Part shown: positions 24,203-32,411 of the stretch, piece by piece
Layout: the number at the start of each line of letters is the position of its first letter
Position numbering within the stretch: position 1 is the stretch's first letter
Source of the DNA: Polyangium sp. y55x31
Lineage (GTDB): Bacteria; Myxococcota_A; Polyangia; Polyangiales; Polyangiaceae
Assembly (NCBI RefSeq): GCF_029946505.1
Contig: NZ_JARZHG010000030.1
Location: 82,381-146,380 of the forward strand
Direction of reading: 5' to 3'
DNA length: 64,000 bases
Notes under the pieces: model-generated
Told to the model about the DNA's origin: nothing
Database searches by the model: none
The model's input: only the letters and a program-made list of their open reading frames with translations
Translations under genes and position numbers: made by a program

Positions 24203-26607
24203 TTGCCCTCCGTCTCGGGCGCGCCGCTGTCGTCGAGGACCTCGTCGAGCTCCTCCCGCAAGAGCTTCTCCTCGCGCGCTCGCTCGACGCGCAGGCTGCG
24301 CACGCGCGTCATCTGCTCCTCGCGCACCTCCCACGCCTCCTCGGTGATGCCCACGTCCGCGCGCAAGACGATGCTCCGCAGCCTGTCGCGCACGAGGCCG
24401 AAGTTCCGCATGGCCACCTCGCCCACGACGCCGCGCGCCTCCTTGTCGAGCCGCTCGAGCTCCACCTCGTATCCCACCACCGCGGCCGTCTCGCGCGCCA
24501 GGATCGCCCGCACATCCGTCGTCCTCCGCGCGACCTCGCGCTCGAGATCACTCAGCGCCGCGAACACCTTCGCGTCCGTCTCGTCACCCTTCTGCAAGAT
24601 CGGCGCGACGCGCTTCGCATAAGCCGCGAGCGACGCGCCCCCCTGCCCTGCCATCGCGAGCTGCACCTCGCGCAGGATCGCCTCGCGGTACGCCTGTCGC
24701 ACCTGCGCGTCCTCGATGAAGCGCTGATCGCCGAAGCCGACCTGCATCTTGCCCGCGCCCACGAGCTTGCGCAGATCCGCGATGTGCTTGCGGTACGCCG
24801 CGAGATCCCGCTCGTGCACGGCGAGCTCCTGCTCGAACCGCGCGACCGCCGCCGGATCCCGCACGACGCCCGCCTGCGGCGCCTCGCGCAGCATGCGCCG
24901 AAGCCCGTTCACCTGCGCCTGGAGCGAGTCCACCTCGAGCGTCATGCGCTGGATCGACTGCGACGCGCCATTCCATTGCTTGAGCGCCTGCCCCTCGCGC
25001 TCCTGGAAATCCGAGTCGTTGACCGGGATCACCCCGAGCCGCTTCTCCAGCGAGCGGCGGCGCGCGCGCACCTGCCCGATCTCACCCGAGAGCGCCGAGG
25101 ACTCGACCTCGTCCATGCCCTGCCCGATCGCGAGCCGCGCGAGGCCCACGCGGTTGATGAGCCCGAGCGCCTTCTCCTCGCCCGCCTTGAGCTCGGGGAA
25201 GGCGCGGACGCGGTTCGTCGAGGCGACGACCGCGTTCAGCTTCTCGATGAGATCGTTCGACTGCTGAATGAGCTCACGGCACTGCGCGATGCCCTCGATC
25301 ACGGCGAACGCGGCCGGGCCGTCCTCCGCCTCGCGCGCCCACTGGATCGCCAGCGTGGGCAGGCCCGAGCTCGAATCGAGGACGTCGAGCTGCTCCTGGC
25401 TCAGCTTGTCGTAGTAGACGGCCGGATCGCTGGTCGCGCCGAGGAACGCGTCGACCCGCGCGCGCATCGGATCGTAGTTCGCGCGGACGCCCTCGTAGAC
25501 CTTGAGCGATTTTTCGAACTGGCCCGCGCGGAGCATGAGATCGGCGCGGAGGAGCGAGCCGTCCGCGATGTTCTGGCTGTTCGGATCCGCGACGGAGAGG
25601 ACCTCGAGGGCCCGCTGCGCGCGCTCGACGTCGCCGAGACGCACGTACACCCAGCCGAGCTCGTACAGCATCGTCCCGAACTCCGGCGAGGATCGGTCGA
25701 TGTGGTTGTACGCCTCCACGGCCTGCGCCCACTGATCCGACTCGTAGAAGAGCCGCCCGATCGCGAGCCACGCCATGTCGATCACCCGCTCGTGATCGTT
25801 CGAGTCCGGCGGGAGCTGCGTGACCTTGCGGAACTGATCGATCGCCGCGACGTAGCGGCTCCGCGGCGCGCGCGGCGGCACCTCGCCCTCGGCGAGCGGG
25901 ACCGGCGGCGGCGTCGCCTCCTTCACGGCCACGACGCCGAGCAGATATCCCGCCTGATGCGCGTACTCGCTCTTCGGATCGACCGACGCGAGCGCCGCCT
26001 TCGCGCCCGCCCAGTCCTTCTTCACGACGAGGCCCTTGCCCCGCGCGTACGAGATCCCGCTCGTCACCGCAGCCGGCGGCAGGCGGGTCATCGCGGCGAA
26101 GACGTCGTCGAGATGCCGGTAGTCCTTCGTGCGCATCGCGATGTCGACGAGCCGCTCGAGCGCCTTGCCCTGGTAGGACAAGAAGCGCGGCTCCTGCGCG
26201 CGATCGGTGATCTTGAAGTAGATGCGCCGCGCCGAGAGGTACTGACGCGACTGGAAGTACGTCTCGCCGAGGAGCGAGAGCGCGTCGGGGTACGCGGTCG
26301 GGTGCTCGGGGTACTTCTCGATGATCTCGTTTAGCAGCGTCGCCGCGCGATCCCAGTCCTTCGAGCCCACGAGGAGCACCGCGTCGGCGATGCGCTGCGC
26401 AGGCGTGCGCTCGCGGCCCTTCGACTTCTGGATCGCGTCCTCGATCGCCCGCAGGCCGTTCGTCGCGATCGTGACCTGCTGCGAGGCCGTGGTGATCGCC
26501 TGCTCGGCGTCGAGCGCGTGGGCGAGGCTCGGCGCGAGGGCCGCGAAGGCCGCGACGATGCCCGCGAGGAGCGCCTTCCGCGTGCGGAAACCGCGTGTGC
26601 CGTTCAT
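24199..26607 (-). CDS. gltC: GltC-like exported TPR/coiled-coil protein
   Basis: An 802-residue exported protein. The signal peptide ends near LAHALDAEQA (residue ~32). Residues ~65-420 are TPR-like (YPDALSLLGETYFQSRQYLSARRIYF, ERVIDMAWLAIGRLFYESDQWAQAVEAY, both described in part), and residues ~480-800 are long charged helices likely to form coiled coils (ARRRSLEKRLGVI, DLERE, EEQMTRVRSLRVERAREEKLL). The best match I can think of is GltC, a periplasmic TPR protein of the M. xanthus outer-membrane gliding complex; the assignment rests on layout and neighbours. It starts 22 bases after the upstream gene and overlaps the gltD-like gene by four bases. Confidence 0.65.
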   Translation of the reverse strand: MNGTRGFRTRKALLAGIVAAFAALAPSLAHALDAEQAITTASQQVTIATNGLRAIEDAIQKSKGRERTPAQRIADAVLLVGSKDWDRAATLLNEIIEKYPEHPTAYPDALSLLGETYFQSRQYLSARRIYFKITDRAQEPRFLSYQGKALERLVDIAMRTKDYRHLDDVFAAMTRLPPAAVTSGISYARGKGLVVKKDWAGAKAALASVDPKSEYAHQAGYLLGVVAVKEATPPPVPLAEGEVPPRAPRSRYVAAIDQFRKVTQLPPDSNDHERVIDMAWLAIGRLFYESDQWAQAVEAYNHIDRSSPEFGTMLYELGWVYVRLGDVERAQRALEVLSVADPNSQNIADGSLLRADLMLRAGQFEKSLKVYEGVRANYDPMRARVDAFLGATSDPAVYYDKLSQEQLDVLDSSSGLPTLAIQWAREAEDGPAAFAVIEGIAQCRELIQQSNDLIEKLNAVVASTNRVRAFPELKAGEEKALGLINRVGLARLAIGQGMDEVESSALSGEIGQVRARRRSLEKRLGVIPVNDSDFQEREGQALKQWNGASQSIQRMTLEVDSLQAQVNGLRRMLREAPQAGVVRDPAAVARFEQELAVHERDLAAYRKHIADLRKLVGAGKMQVGFGDQRFIEDAQVRQAYREAILREVQLAMAGQGGASLAAYAKRVAPILQKGDETDAKVFAALSDLEREVARRTTDVRAILARETAAVVGYEVELERLDKEARGVVGEVAMRNFGLVRDRLRSIVLRADVGITEEAWEVREEQMTRVRSLRVERAREEKLLREELDEVLDDSGAPETEGK

Positions 26608-26629
26608 GCGTGCGCCTTCCGGAGATCGA

Positions 26630-27559
26630 TCACTTGGCGACGCCCTGCGGCGCCGGCGCGCCCGCAGGGGCGTTCGGATCCGAGAGCCCTTGCGTGACCT
26701 TCTCGACGAACCGCACCGCGGGGCGTTCCTCGATCGGCGTGGTCACGCCGCCCTTCTCGAACGACACGATCTGCAGCGTCATCGTCTTGCCTTCGAGCGC
26801 GGTGAACGAGTGGTTCGAGCGGACCTCGAGCCGGTAGCCGCGCATGTACGAGAAGACGCCGTAGCCGTTGCCCTGCAGGTTCACGAGGACCTGCACGGTG
26901 TGATCACCGGGTGGGATCGAGCCGTTGAAGATCGGGATCTCGCCGGCCTCCGCGATCGCGCCCGTCTGATCGGTCTTGTTGTACTGGACGGCGCCGTCGA
27001 GGACGACGAGCAGGCGCGTGATCTTGAAGGCGCCCGAGAGCTCGTTCGTGTACTTGAGGTTCGCGCGCGATCCGGCGCCGCCGCTCGACAGGATCGTGTC
27101 GCTGAGCAACGAGAGCCGCGTGTGGCTGCGGCGGATCTGCTCCTTCAGCTCGTCGATGCGTTGCTCGAGATCCCGCAGGCGCACCGCGTACGTCTGTCCG
27201 TCCATGCCGGGCGCGGGCTGCTGCGCGCCGGGGGCGGGCTGCGCGCCGGGCATGCCCGTGGGAGGCGCGGGTTGCATGCCGGGTTGCATCGGCGGCTGCG
27301 GCTGAAGACCGGGCTGCGGCTGAGGTTGCATGCCGGGTTGCATCGGCGCGGGCTGCATCGGCGGTTGCTGCACCGGCGGCGGCTGCGTGCCGGGCTGCGT
27401 CGGCGCTGCGGGGAGCGGGGTTTGGCCGGGCGGAACGGCCTGGAGCGCGCCGAGGCCTGGGGCCGGCGGTGGCGCCGTCGGGGCCTGGGCGAACGCAGGC
27501 GCCACGGTCAGCCAGGTTGCCGCGAAGGTCACGGCGAGCGTCTTCGGGAGCAATCGCAT
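26630..27559 (-). CDS. Exported protein at the head of the Glt-like operon
   Basis: A ~309-residue exported protein. The signal peptide (MRLLPKTLAVTFAATWLTVAPAFAQA) is followed by a ~95-residue Pro/Gln/Met-rich linker with PMQPGMQPQP repeats, a coiled-coil segment (YAVRLRDLEQRIDELKEQIRRSHTRL, residues ~135-160) and a beta-rich C-terminal domain (ITRLLVVLDGAVQY, IPPGDHTVQVLVNLQG, GYRLEVRSNHSF). The last domain resembles small immunoglobulin-like or PEGA-like folds. It may be a periplasmic structural partner of the TPR proteins encoded downstream. Two Met codons (27574 and 27559) are possible starts; the second gives a cleaner signal peptide. I do not recognise a named family. Confidence 0.65.
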   Translation of the reverse strand: MRLLPKTLAVTFAATWLTVAPAFAQAPTAPPPAPGLGALQAVPPGQTPLPAAPTQPGTQPPPVQQPPMQPAPMQPGMQPQPQPGLQPQPPMQPGMQPAPPTGMPGAQPAPGAQQPAPGMDGQTYAVRLRDLEQRIDELKEQIRRSHTRLSLLSDTILSSGGAGSRANLKYTNELSGAFKITRLLVVLDGAVQYNKTDQTGAIAEAGEIPIFNGSIPPGDHTVQVLVNLQGNGYGVFSYMRGYRLEVRSNHSFTALEGKTMTLQIVSFEKGGVTTPIEERPAVRFVEKVTQGLSDPNAPAGAPAPQGVAK

Positions 27560-27985
27560 GAAGACCAACCCCATCGTCGAAGGAAGGCGGGAGGACGCGC
27601 TGTCGCCCGGCCATGCTTGCCGGCCTTCGCCAAGTGTACGTTCCGGGAGCGCGCCGATGCAACCGAGGACCCCGCGCGTCACCGGGACGTGACGTGGCGT
27701 GAATTTGCTGGCGCTCCGTATCCGCCCCGGCGCGAGGTCTTTCCGAGGGGCCCTTCCACCCAAACTTCGCGGCTCCGCCCGTGTCCCGATCCGGTAAGGT
27801 GGCGTCGTGCAGCGACGACCCCCTCCGATCAGAACTTCGGGCCCCGTCGCGCGTCCCATGGAGCAGTTCGACGCTTGGGGCTTCGGGTCGCCTGAGGGCG
27901 CCCTTCGCCCCAAACCCCAGCTCGATCGTCGCCACGGCCCCCTTTCGCCCGCGTCCGCGGACGCGCGAGGAACGAGGAGGTGACG
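27560..27985. other. Divergent regulatory region between the Glt-like operon and the sigma-factor gene
   Basis: About 425 non-coding bases must hold the promoters for both transcription units. An imperfect stem with outer arms TTGGGGC (27875-27881) and GCCCCAA (27907-27913) lies in the leader of the sigma gene. A candidate ECF promoter is described separately. No open frame here has convincing codon use. Confidence 0.5.
27832..27855 (+). promoter_or_regulatory. Candidate ECF-type promoter upstream of the sigma-factor gene
   Basis: GAACTT at 27832-27837 and CGTC at 27852-27855 are spaced (16 bases between GAAC and CGTC) like the -35 and -10 elements of many ECF-dependent promoters. This would allow the sigma factor to activate its own gene, with a leader of about 120 bases. 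Short motifs like these arise by chance in GC-rich DNA, so it is only a candidate. Confidence 0.2.
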
Positions 27986-28612
27986 ATGGCGAGCATCTCG
28001 CGCGAGGAGGTGACCGACGAGGTCCTGATGATGCGGTTCCAGGGTGGTGACCGAGCGGCGTTCGCCGGTCTCGTCCGCAGGCACAAGACGAACGTCTACA
28101 ACTTCATCCTTCGCCAGGTCCGCGCGCCCCAGATCGCCGAGGATCTCGTGCAGGACGTGTTCGTCAAAATCGTGCAGAACGCGGCCGACTTCAAGCACGA
28201 GGCCCGCTTCTCCACGTGGGCCTACGCCATCGCCCGGAACGTCTGCATCGACCACCTGCGGAAGGCCGCACTACGGCGGCATCCGTCGCTGGATCAGGCC
28301 ACGAGCACGGGAAGCGGCGAGGAGGGCCCGACGCTCGCCGAGCGCACGGCCGACGCGCACCCGACGGCCTCGGTCGAGCGGGTCGCGATCGGCGCCGAGC
28401 TCGGGCATCGGATCACCCACGCCGTCGAGCGGTTGCCCCCCGAGCAACGCGAGGTCTTTCTTTTGCGGGAGATCGGCAACGTGCCGTTCAAGGACATCGC
28501 CGAGATCACCGGGGTGCCGGAAAATACCGTCAAGAGCAGGATGCGATACGCCCTCGAGCGCTTGCAGGAAGCGCTCGCCGAGTACGAGGACTACGCTCGA
28601 GCCCTGCGATAA
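27986..28612 (+). CDS. ECF-family RNA polymerase sigma factor
   Basis: A 208-residue sigma-70 family protein of the ECF type. Region 2 covers ~residues 20-90 (MMRFQGGDRAAFAGLVRRH, AEDLVQDVFVKIVQ, FSTWAYAIARNVCIDHLRK), a variable linker ~90-135 follows, and region 4 lies at ~140-195 (LPPEQREVFLLREIGNVPFKDIAEITG, then ENTVKSRMRYALERL). It should direct RNA polymerase to a set of promoters when released by its anti-sigma. The ATG at 27986 has GGAGG five bases upstream; a GTG six bases earlier overlaps that site and is less likely. The anti-sigma gene follows 20 bases after the stop. The pair diverges from the Glt-like operon, which is therefore a candidate target. Confidence 0.9.
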   Translation: MASISREEVTDEVLMMRFQGGDRAAFAGLVRRHKTNVYNFILRQVRAPQIAEDLVQDVFVKIVQNAADFKHEARFSTWAYAIARNVCIDHLRKAALRRHPSLDQATSTGSGEEGPTLAERTADAHPTASVERVAIGAELGHRITHAVERLPPEQREVFLLREIGNVPFKDIAEITGVPENTVKSRMRYALERLQEALAEYEDYARALR

Positions 28613-28632
28613 CCGCCGGGCAAGGTGCTCCC

Positions 28633-29688
28633 ATGGATTGCCAGAAGTTCGACCAGGTCGTGATGGATGCGCTGTACGAGGAGCTCGACGAGCTCACGTA
28701 CGCGGCGCTCCGCCGACACGTGGAGTCCTGCGCGCGCTGCGGCGAGGCCTGGAACGGGCTCCGCGCGACGCGCGAGGTCGCGATGCTGCCGCTCGAGGAG
28801 CCGAGCCCCGGCCTCGAAGATCGCATCCTCGCCGCCGTGACGGACGCGCAACGCACGACGCCCTGGCACCGCAAAGCGCTGCGCGCCCTGGCCTGGGCCG
28901 GCAGCCACGCGATGCGGCCGCAGCTCGCGATGGCCGCGCTGTTTTTCCTGGTGATTGGATCGAGCCTGCTCTTGCTCCGCGCCAAACCCGGGACGGTCGG
29001 GATCACGCCGGTGCGCGTGACGGAGCGCGGCGTTCCCGCGCCGGACGAGGGAGATCTCTCGCAAGCGGCCGCTCCGACAGAGCCCCCGCCCATGGCCGCG
29101 GCGCCCATGCCTGCCGCCGCCGAGGCCGCAGAGAGCGGGAAGAAGGGCAAGGACGACGCGGCGGACAAGGTCGCGACGAAGGACGCGGACGGCGCGGGGA
29201 AGGCGCTCGCCGAGGCGCGAGCCACGCGCGACGGCTCTGGCTGCGATGCGGCGCTCCGCCTGTACGACGACGTCGGCGCGCGTTACCCGGGCACGCCGCA
29301 AGCCGCCGACGCGATGTGGGAAGCGGCGCAGTGCCAGCGCAGCCTCGGCAACACGGATCGCGCAAGAGAGCTCTATTCCGCGCTCAAAAAGAGCGATGGG
29401 TACAAGGCGCGCGCCGAGGAAGCGCTGAAGGAGAGCGAGCCCGCGGCGCAGACGAACAACGCCGGGGGCGGCGTCATGGCAAACCGCGCCGCCGCGCCGG
29501 CTCCGGCCGCGCCTCCGGCCGCGACCTCGACGGTCGCAGGCGCGCCCGCCGGCAAGCCCGCAGCGGCCGCGCCCCTGGAAGACGAGGTGAACGCGGACAA
29601 GGCCGCGCCGGGGGGTGGCCCGGGCCGCAACGTGACCGCCGCGCCGAAACGCTCCTACCAGCCCGCCCCAAGCAACGCCGGCTTCTGA
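28633..29688 (+). CDS. Zinc-finger anti-sigma factor with periplasmic TPR-like domain
   Basis: A 351-residue transmembrane regulator. Residues 1-45 are a zf-HC2 anti-sigma domain with the zinc motif His29-x3-Cys33-x2-Cys36 (RRHVESCARCG). A membrane helix lies at ~95-113 (QLAMAALFFLVIGSSLLLL). The outer part has an Ala/Pro/Lys-rich stretch, a short TPR-like unit (~200-240: CDAALRLYDDVGARYPGTPQAADAMWEAA, in part; YbgF-like) and an Ala/Pro/Gly-rich tail. It should bind the sigma factor encoded upstream and release it upon an envelope signal. The TPR-like sensor is notable because the divergent operon encodes TPR envelope proteins. The ATG at 28633 begins with the expected zf-HC2 sequence. Confidence 0.85.
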   Translation: MDCQKFDQVVMDALYEELDELTYAALRRHVESCARCGEAWNGLRATREVAMLPLEEPSPGLEDRILAAVTDAQRTTPWHRKALRALAWAGSHAMRPQLAMAALFFLVIGSSLLLLRAKPGTVGITPVRVTERGVPAPDEGDLSQAAAPTEPPPMAAAPMPAAAEAAESGKKGKDDAADKVATKDADGAGKALAEARATRDGSGCDAALRLYDDVGARYPGTPQAADAMWEAAQCQRSLGNTDRARELYSALKKSDGYKARAEEALKESEPAAQTNNAGGGVMANRAAAPAPAAPPAATSTVAGAPAGKPAAAAPLEDEVNADKAAPGGGPGRNVTAAPKRSYQPAPSNAGF

Positions 29689-29741
29689 CCAGGCCATCAA
29701 CGGCCTCCCGAAACGGGGCCGCGACCCGCTAGACTCGGCGT

Positions 29742-31514
29742 ATGCGCCGATCACGCCTTTTCTTGGGCCTCGTTCCTGCCCTGCCCGTGGCCGTTGCCGT
29801 GGGCGCTTGCGCCGAGACACCCGCCAACGTGGGCCTCGTCATGATGGCGCCCCAGGGGCTCCTCGACACGGCGACGAGCGTCACGCTCCGCGTCTTCGAC
29901 AAGGGCAACGCAACGTGCACGCCCGCGACGGGCCGCGTCGAGAACGCGCCCACGGGCGACGCCGTGCAGACGTTCGAGCTTCAGAAGAGCGGCTGCGGCG
30001 AGGGCGTCACGTGGTGCAAAGACATCGAGCTCGATCGCGACGGAGCCGAGAAGATCTTCGCCGTCACGGCCGAGGGCAGTGCAGGCGTGCTCGCCGAGGG
30101 CTGCGCGCTGGAGAAGGTCGATCAAGACCCGCTCGAGGTGACGATCAAGGTGCAGCGGTACACGCCGCCCGCGTGCTGCAACGACGGCGCGGTCGGCACC
30201 GGCGAGCAGTGCGACCTCGGCCCCGAGAAGGCATTGGCCTGCGACGGCAGCCCCGCCGAGACATGCGGCGGCATCGCGCCGGACGCGGTTTGTCGGTGCG
30301 ACTGCACGGCGCAGGAGATCCTGCTCTCCGTGAAGAACACCGTGCCACCTGCGCTCGACAACGACGGGCCAGGCACGAAGACGCACCTCGCGATGGAGTT
30401 TTGCCCGGGCATCGACGCGACGAAAAACGCGCTGCGCACCGCATACATGAGCACCACGGGCAGCGGCGGCGGCGACATCCTGATGCGCTTCCTCGCCGCA
30501 GATCTCTACCCGATCGAAAAGCCCTACCCGCTCTCGCAGCAGATCCAGCTCCCCGCGCGCTGCACCACCCTGCCCGCGTCAGGACCCCCGCTCGTTCAGC
30601 GTGATCCTTCGCTCGCACCCGTCGGCCTGAACCACGTGGCGATCGTGTACGCGAGTGATCAGGAAGCGACGAACAACTACCACATCTACCTGAACGCCCA
30701 GAACGAGTGGGGCTGCGCGGACACGCCTCCGCTCAAGATCAGCACGCAGGTCGGCGACGTGCAGATCCGTCCCGACGTCGCAGGCGGGCCCGAAGACGCC
30801 GCGCTCGTCGTATGGAACCGCGGCACCGGCGTCTTCGGTCGCATCTGGAAGAAGACGGGAGATCTCGAGCCGGCGATGGGCGAGATCCCGATCGCCACGA
30901 ACGGCTCGGCGCCACGCGTCGCAGGCAACAAGGACGGCTGGGTGGTCGTCTACCAAGGCGCGGGCGACGGCGACGGCGACGGGATCGTCATGGTGGCCGT
31001 CAAGCCAAACGGCGAAGTCGGCACGCCGAAGCTCGTGAACGACGCGACGATGGGTCTGCAAGACCAGCCCGATGTCGCAATGCTGCCCGACGGAAAGTTC
31101 ATCATCGTCTGGCACGCAGGCGGCGACATCTTCTTCCAGCGCTACAACGCAGACGGCAGCCGCGTCCCCGGCACCGAGGATCAGAAGGCCGTGAACACCA
31201 CGGCTGCCGGCCTGCAACAGAACCCCAAAGTGGCCGCAGGTCTCGGCTTCTTCACGGTCGTCTGGGAGGACGAGCGCGGCACGATCGGCGCGCGCTTCAT
31301 CGGAGGCACATCAGGCTTCGGCTACAACAGCGTCACAGGCCAGAACGACGCATTCGTCGCAAACATCCCCGATCCCGAGGGCACGACCGGCTCCCGCAAG
31401 GGCCCCGCAGTGGCGATCGGAGGCGCAGGCTTCGTCGCCATCGGCTGGCAGGACGACAGCCCCAGCCACTTCGGCGTGTACGTGCGCCGCTTCCCACTCC
31501 CGATCGGGCTGTAG
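29742..31514 (+). CDS. Lipoprotein with Cys-rich region and beta-propeller-like repeats
   Basis: A 590-residue lipoprotein; the lipobox ends at Cys23 (VAVGACAE). A beta-rich N-terminal part (~30-140) is followed by a Cys-rich stretch (~143-195: PPACCNDGAVGTGEQCD, ACDGSPAETCGG) as in myxobacterial disulfide-rich surface proteins. Residues ~280-580 hold repeated strands with motifs such as RPDVAGGPEDAALVVW, APRVAGNKDGWVVVYQ, QPDVAMLPDGKFIIVW and NPKVAAGLGFFTVVWED, spaced about 55-65 residues, which suggests blades of a propeller. The function is unknown; it probably sits on the outer membrane surface. It ends before a palindromic repeat element. Confidence 0.7.
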   Translation: MRRSRLFLGLVPALPVAVAVGACAETPANVGLVMMAPQGLLDTATSVTLRVFDKGNATCTPATGRVENAPTGDAVQTFELQKSGCGEGVTWCKDIELDRDGAEKIFAVTAEGSAGVLAEGCALEKVDQDPLEVTIKVQRYTPPACCNDGAVGTGEQCDLGPEKALACDGSPAETCGGIAPDAVCRCDCTAQEILLSVKNTVPPALDNDGPGTKTHLAMEFCPGIDATKNALRTAYMSTTGSGGGDILMRFLAADLYPIEKPYPLSQQIQLPARCTTLPASGPPLVQRDPSLAPVGLNHVAIVYASDQEATNNYHIYLNAQNEWGCADTPPLKISTQVGDVQIRPDVAGGPEDAALVVWNRGTGVFGRIWKKTGDLEPAMGEIPIATNGSAPRVAGNKDGWVVVYQGAGDGDGDGIVMVAVKPNGEVGTPKLVNDATMGLQDQPDVAMLPDGKFIIVWHAGGDIFFQRYNADGSRVPGTEDQKAVNTTAAGLQQNPKVAAGLGFFTVVWEDERGTIGARFIGGTSGFGYNSVTGQNDAFVANIPDPEGTTGSRKGPAVAIGGAGFVAIGWQDDSPSHFGVYVRRFPLPIGL

Positions 31515-31537
31515 GACTCCCTCACAGGCGCTTCGCT

Positions 31538-31846
31538 GGGGCTTTGCCCCAGACCCCAGCAGGGGCTGTCCGCCCCTGCACCCGGACCAGCGCAAGCGCT
31601 GGACTCGGGGTCGATGAACTGCGCGATGCGCAGTTCATCGAACGGGCCTGGTCAAGACAGGCGACGACGTTGCCAGCCAAGACCGCAGCGCTGACGGTTC
31701 AAGCTCGAAACCGACCTCCAAGGTCTTGCCACCGACCTGCTGGAAAAACTGCGCGGTGCGCAGTTTTTCCACCTGAGGTCCAGGGCTTGCCCTGGTCCGG
31801 GTCGAGGGGCGGATAGCCCCCGCGGGGCCCGGGGCAGCGCCCCGGC
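31538..31846. repeat. Compound palindromic repeat element, copy B (long form)
   Basis: Fills most of the 354 bases between the convergent stops at 31514 and 31869. The left end has GGGGCTTTGCCCC (31538-31550) and a CAGGGGC/GCCCCTG stem (31560-31578). Two perfect central hairpins follow: 31611-31641 (arms TCGATGAACTGCGC, loop GAT) and 31741-31771 (arms TGGAAAAACTGCGC, loop GGT). The right end (about 31779-31846) carries the left-end motifs in inverted order. A 45-base stretch, 31560-31604, is identical to 49871-49915 in copy C. No coding frame is convincing. Confidence 0.85.
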
Positions 31847-31868
31847 TCCACGCTCCCGGATGAGCCCC

Positions 31869-32351
31869 TCAGTTCGACGGCGGTCCTGCGCCCTCGCGCA
31901 GGTACGCGATCGTGCGGATCGTCTCGACGAGGCGCTCGCGCTCGGCGGCCGTGATGTGCACGAAGCGCACGCCCATGCCGGGGTTCGGGTTGTCGTGGAG
32001 CGGGCGGACCGCGTTGATCCACTGCACCGTTCCTTCGAGCACGAACGAGTCTCCGCTGTTTGGCGGGGTGAACCGGAGTGTGAGGCTCGTGCCGACGGGC
32101 AAGGGATCCGTCGTGTGCACGAAGATGCCGAGCTCCGAGATGTTCGTGATCGCGGCGTAGAGGAACGTGTCCTCTGTCTCGCAATCCACCGACCACGTCA
32201 CGTCGAATCTCTCCGAGGAACGCCGCTCGAACCAGCTTGGGCGGCTCGGGGGCGGTGCCTCGTCTTCGCGGGTCGACGACGGAGGTTTGTCCGCCGTGGC
32301 GGGTTCGTCGACCGCTTCGCGCTCCGGATCGCTCCCGTGACGCTCACCCAT
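31869..32351 (-). CDS. PilZ-domain protein
   Basis: A 160-residue soluble protein. After a ~45-residue disordered acidic leader the PilZ domain runs from FERRSSERFDVTWSV (the RxxxR arginine element) through ITNISELGIFVHT (the D/NxSxxG element) to a final strand pair MGVRFVHITAAERERL. PilZ domains bind cyclic di-GMP through these two elements; here the second reads N-I-S-E-L-G, which keeps the Ser and Gly. It may be a c-di-GMP effector in motility or polysaccharide production. The ATG at 32351 has GGAGG four bases upstream and is preferred over one nine codons earlier. It lies 60 bases after the ArnT-like gene on the same strand. Confidence 0.8.
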   Translation of the reverse strand: MGERHGSDPEREAVDEPATADKPPSSTREDEAPPPSRPSWFERRSSERFDVTWSVDCETEDTFLYAAITNISELGIFVHTTDPLPVGTSLTLRFTPPNSGDSFVLEGTVQWINAVRPLHDNPNPGMGVRFVHITAAERERLVETIRTIAYLREGAGPPSN

Positions 32352-32411
32352 CGAACCTCCCGCGTAGCCGCTTTCCACACGGGCGCCAAGGGATCCGGCA
32401 GGGTGCTTCGA

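Noticed and set aside
21626..24622. Plus-strand frame of 998 codons
   Set aside because: Antisense to the gltD-like TPR gene, with Arg/Leu/Val/Asp-rich composition and no recognisable motif.
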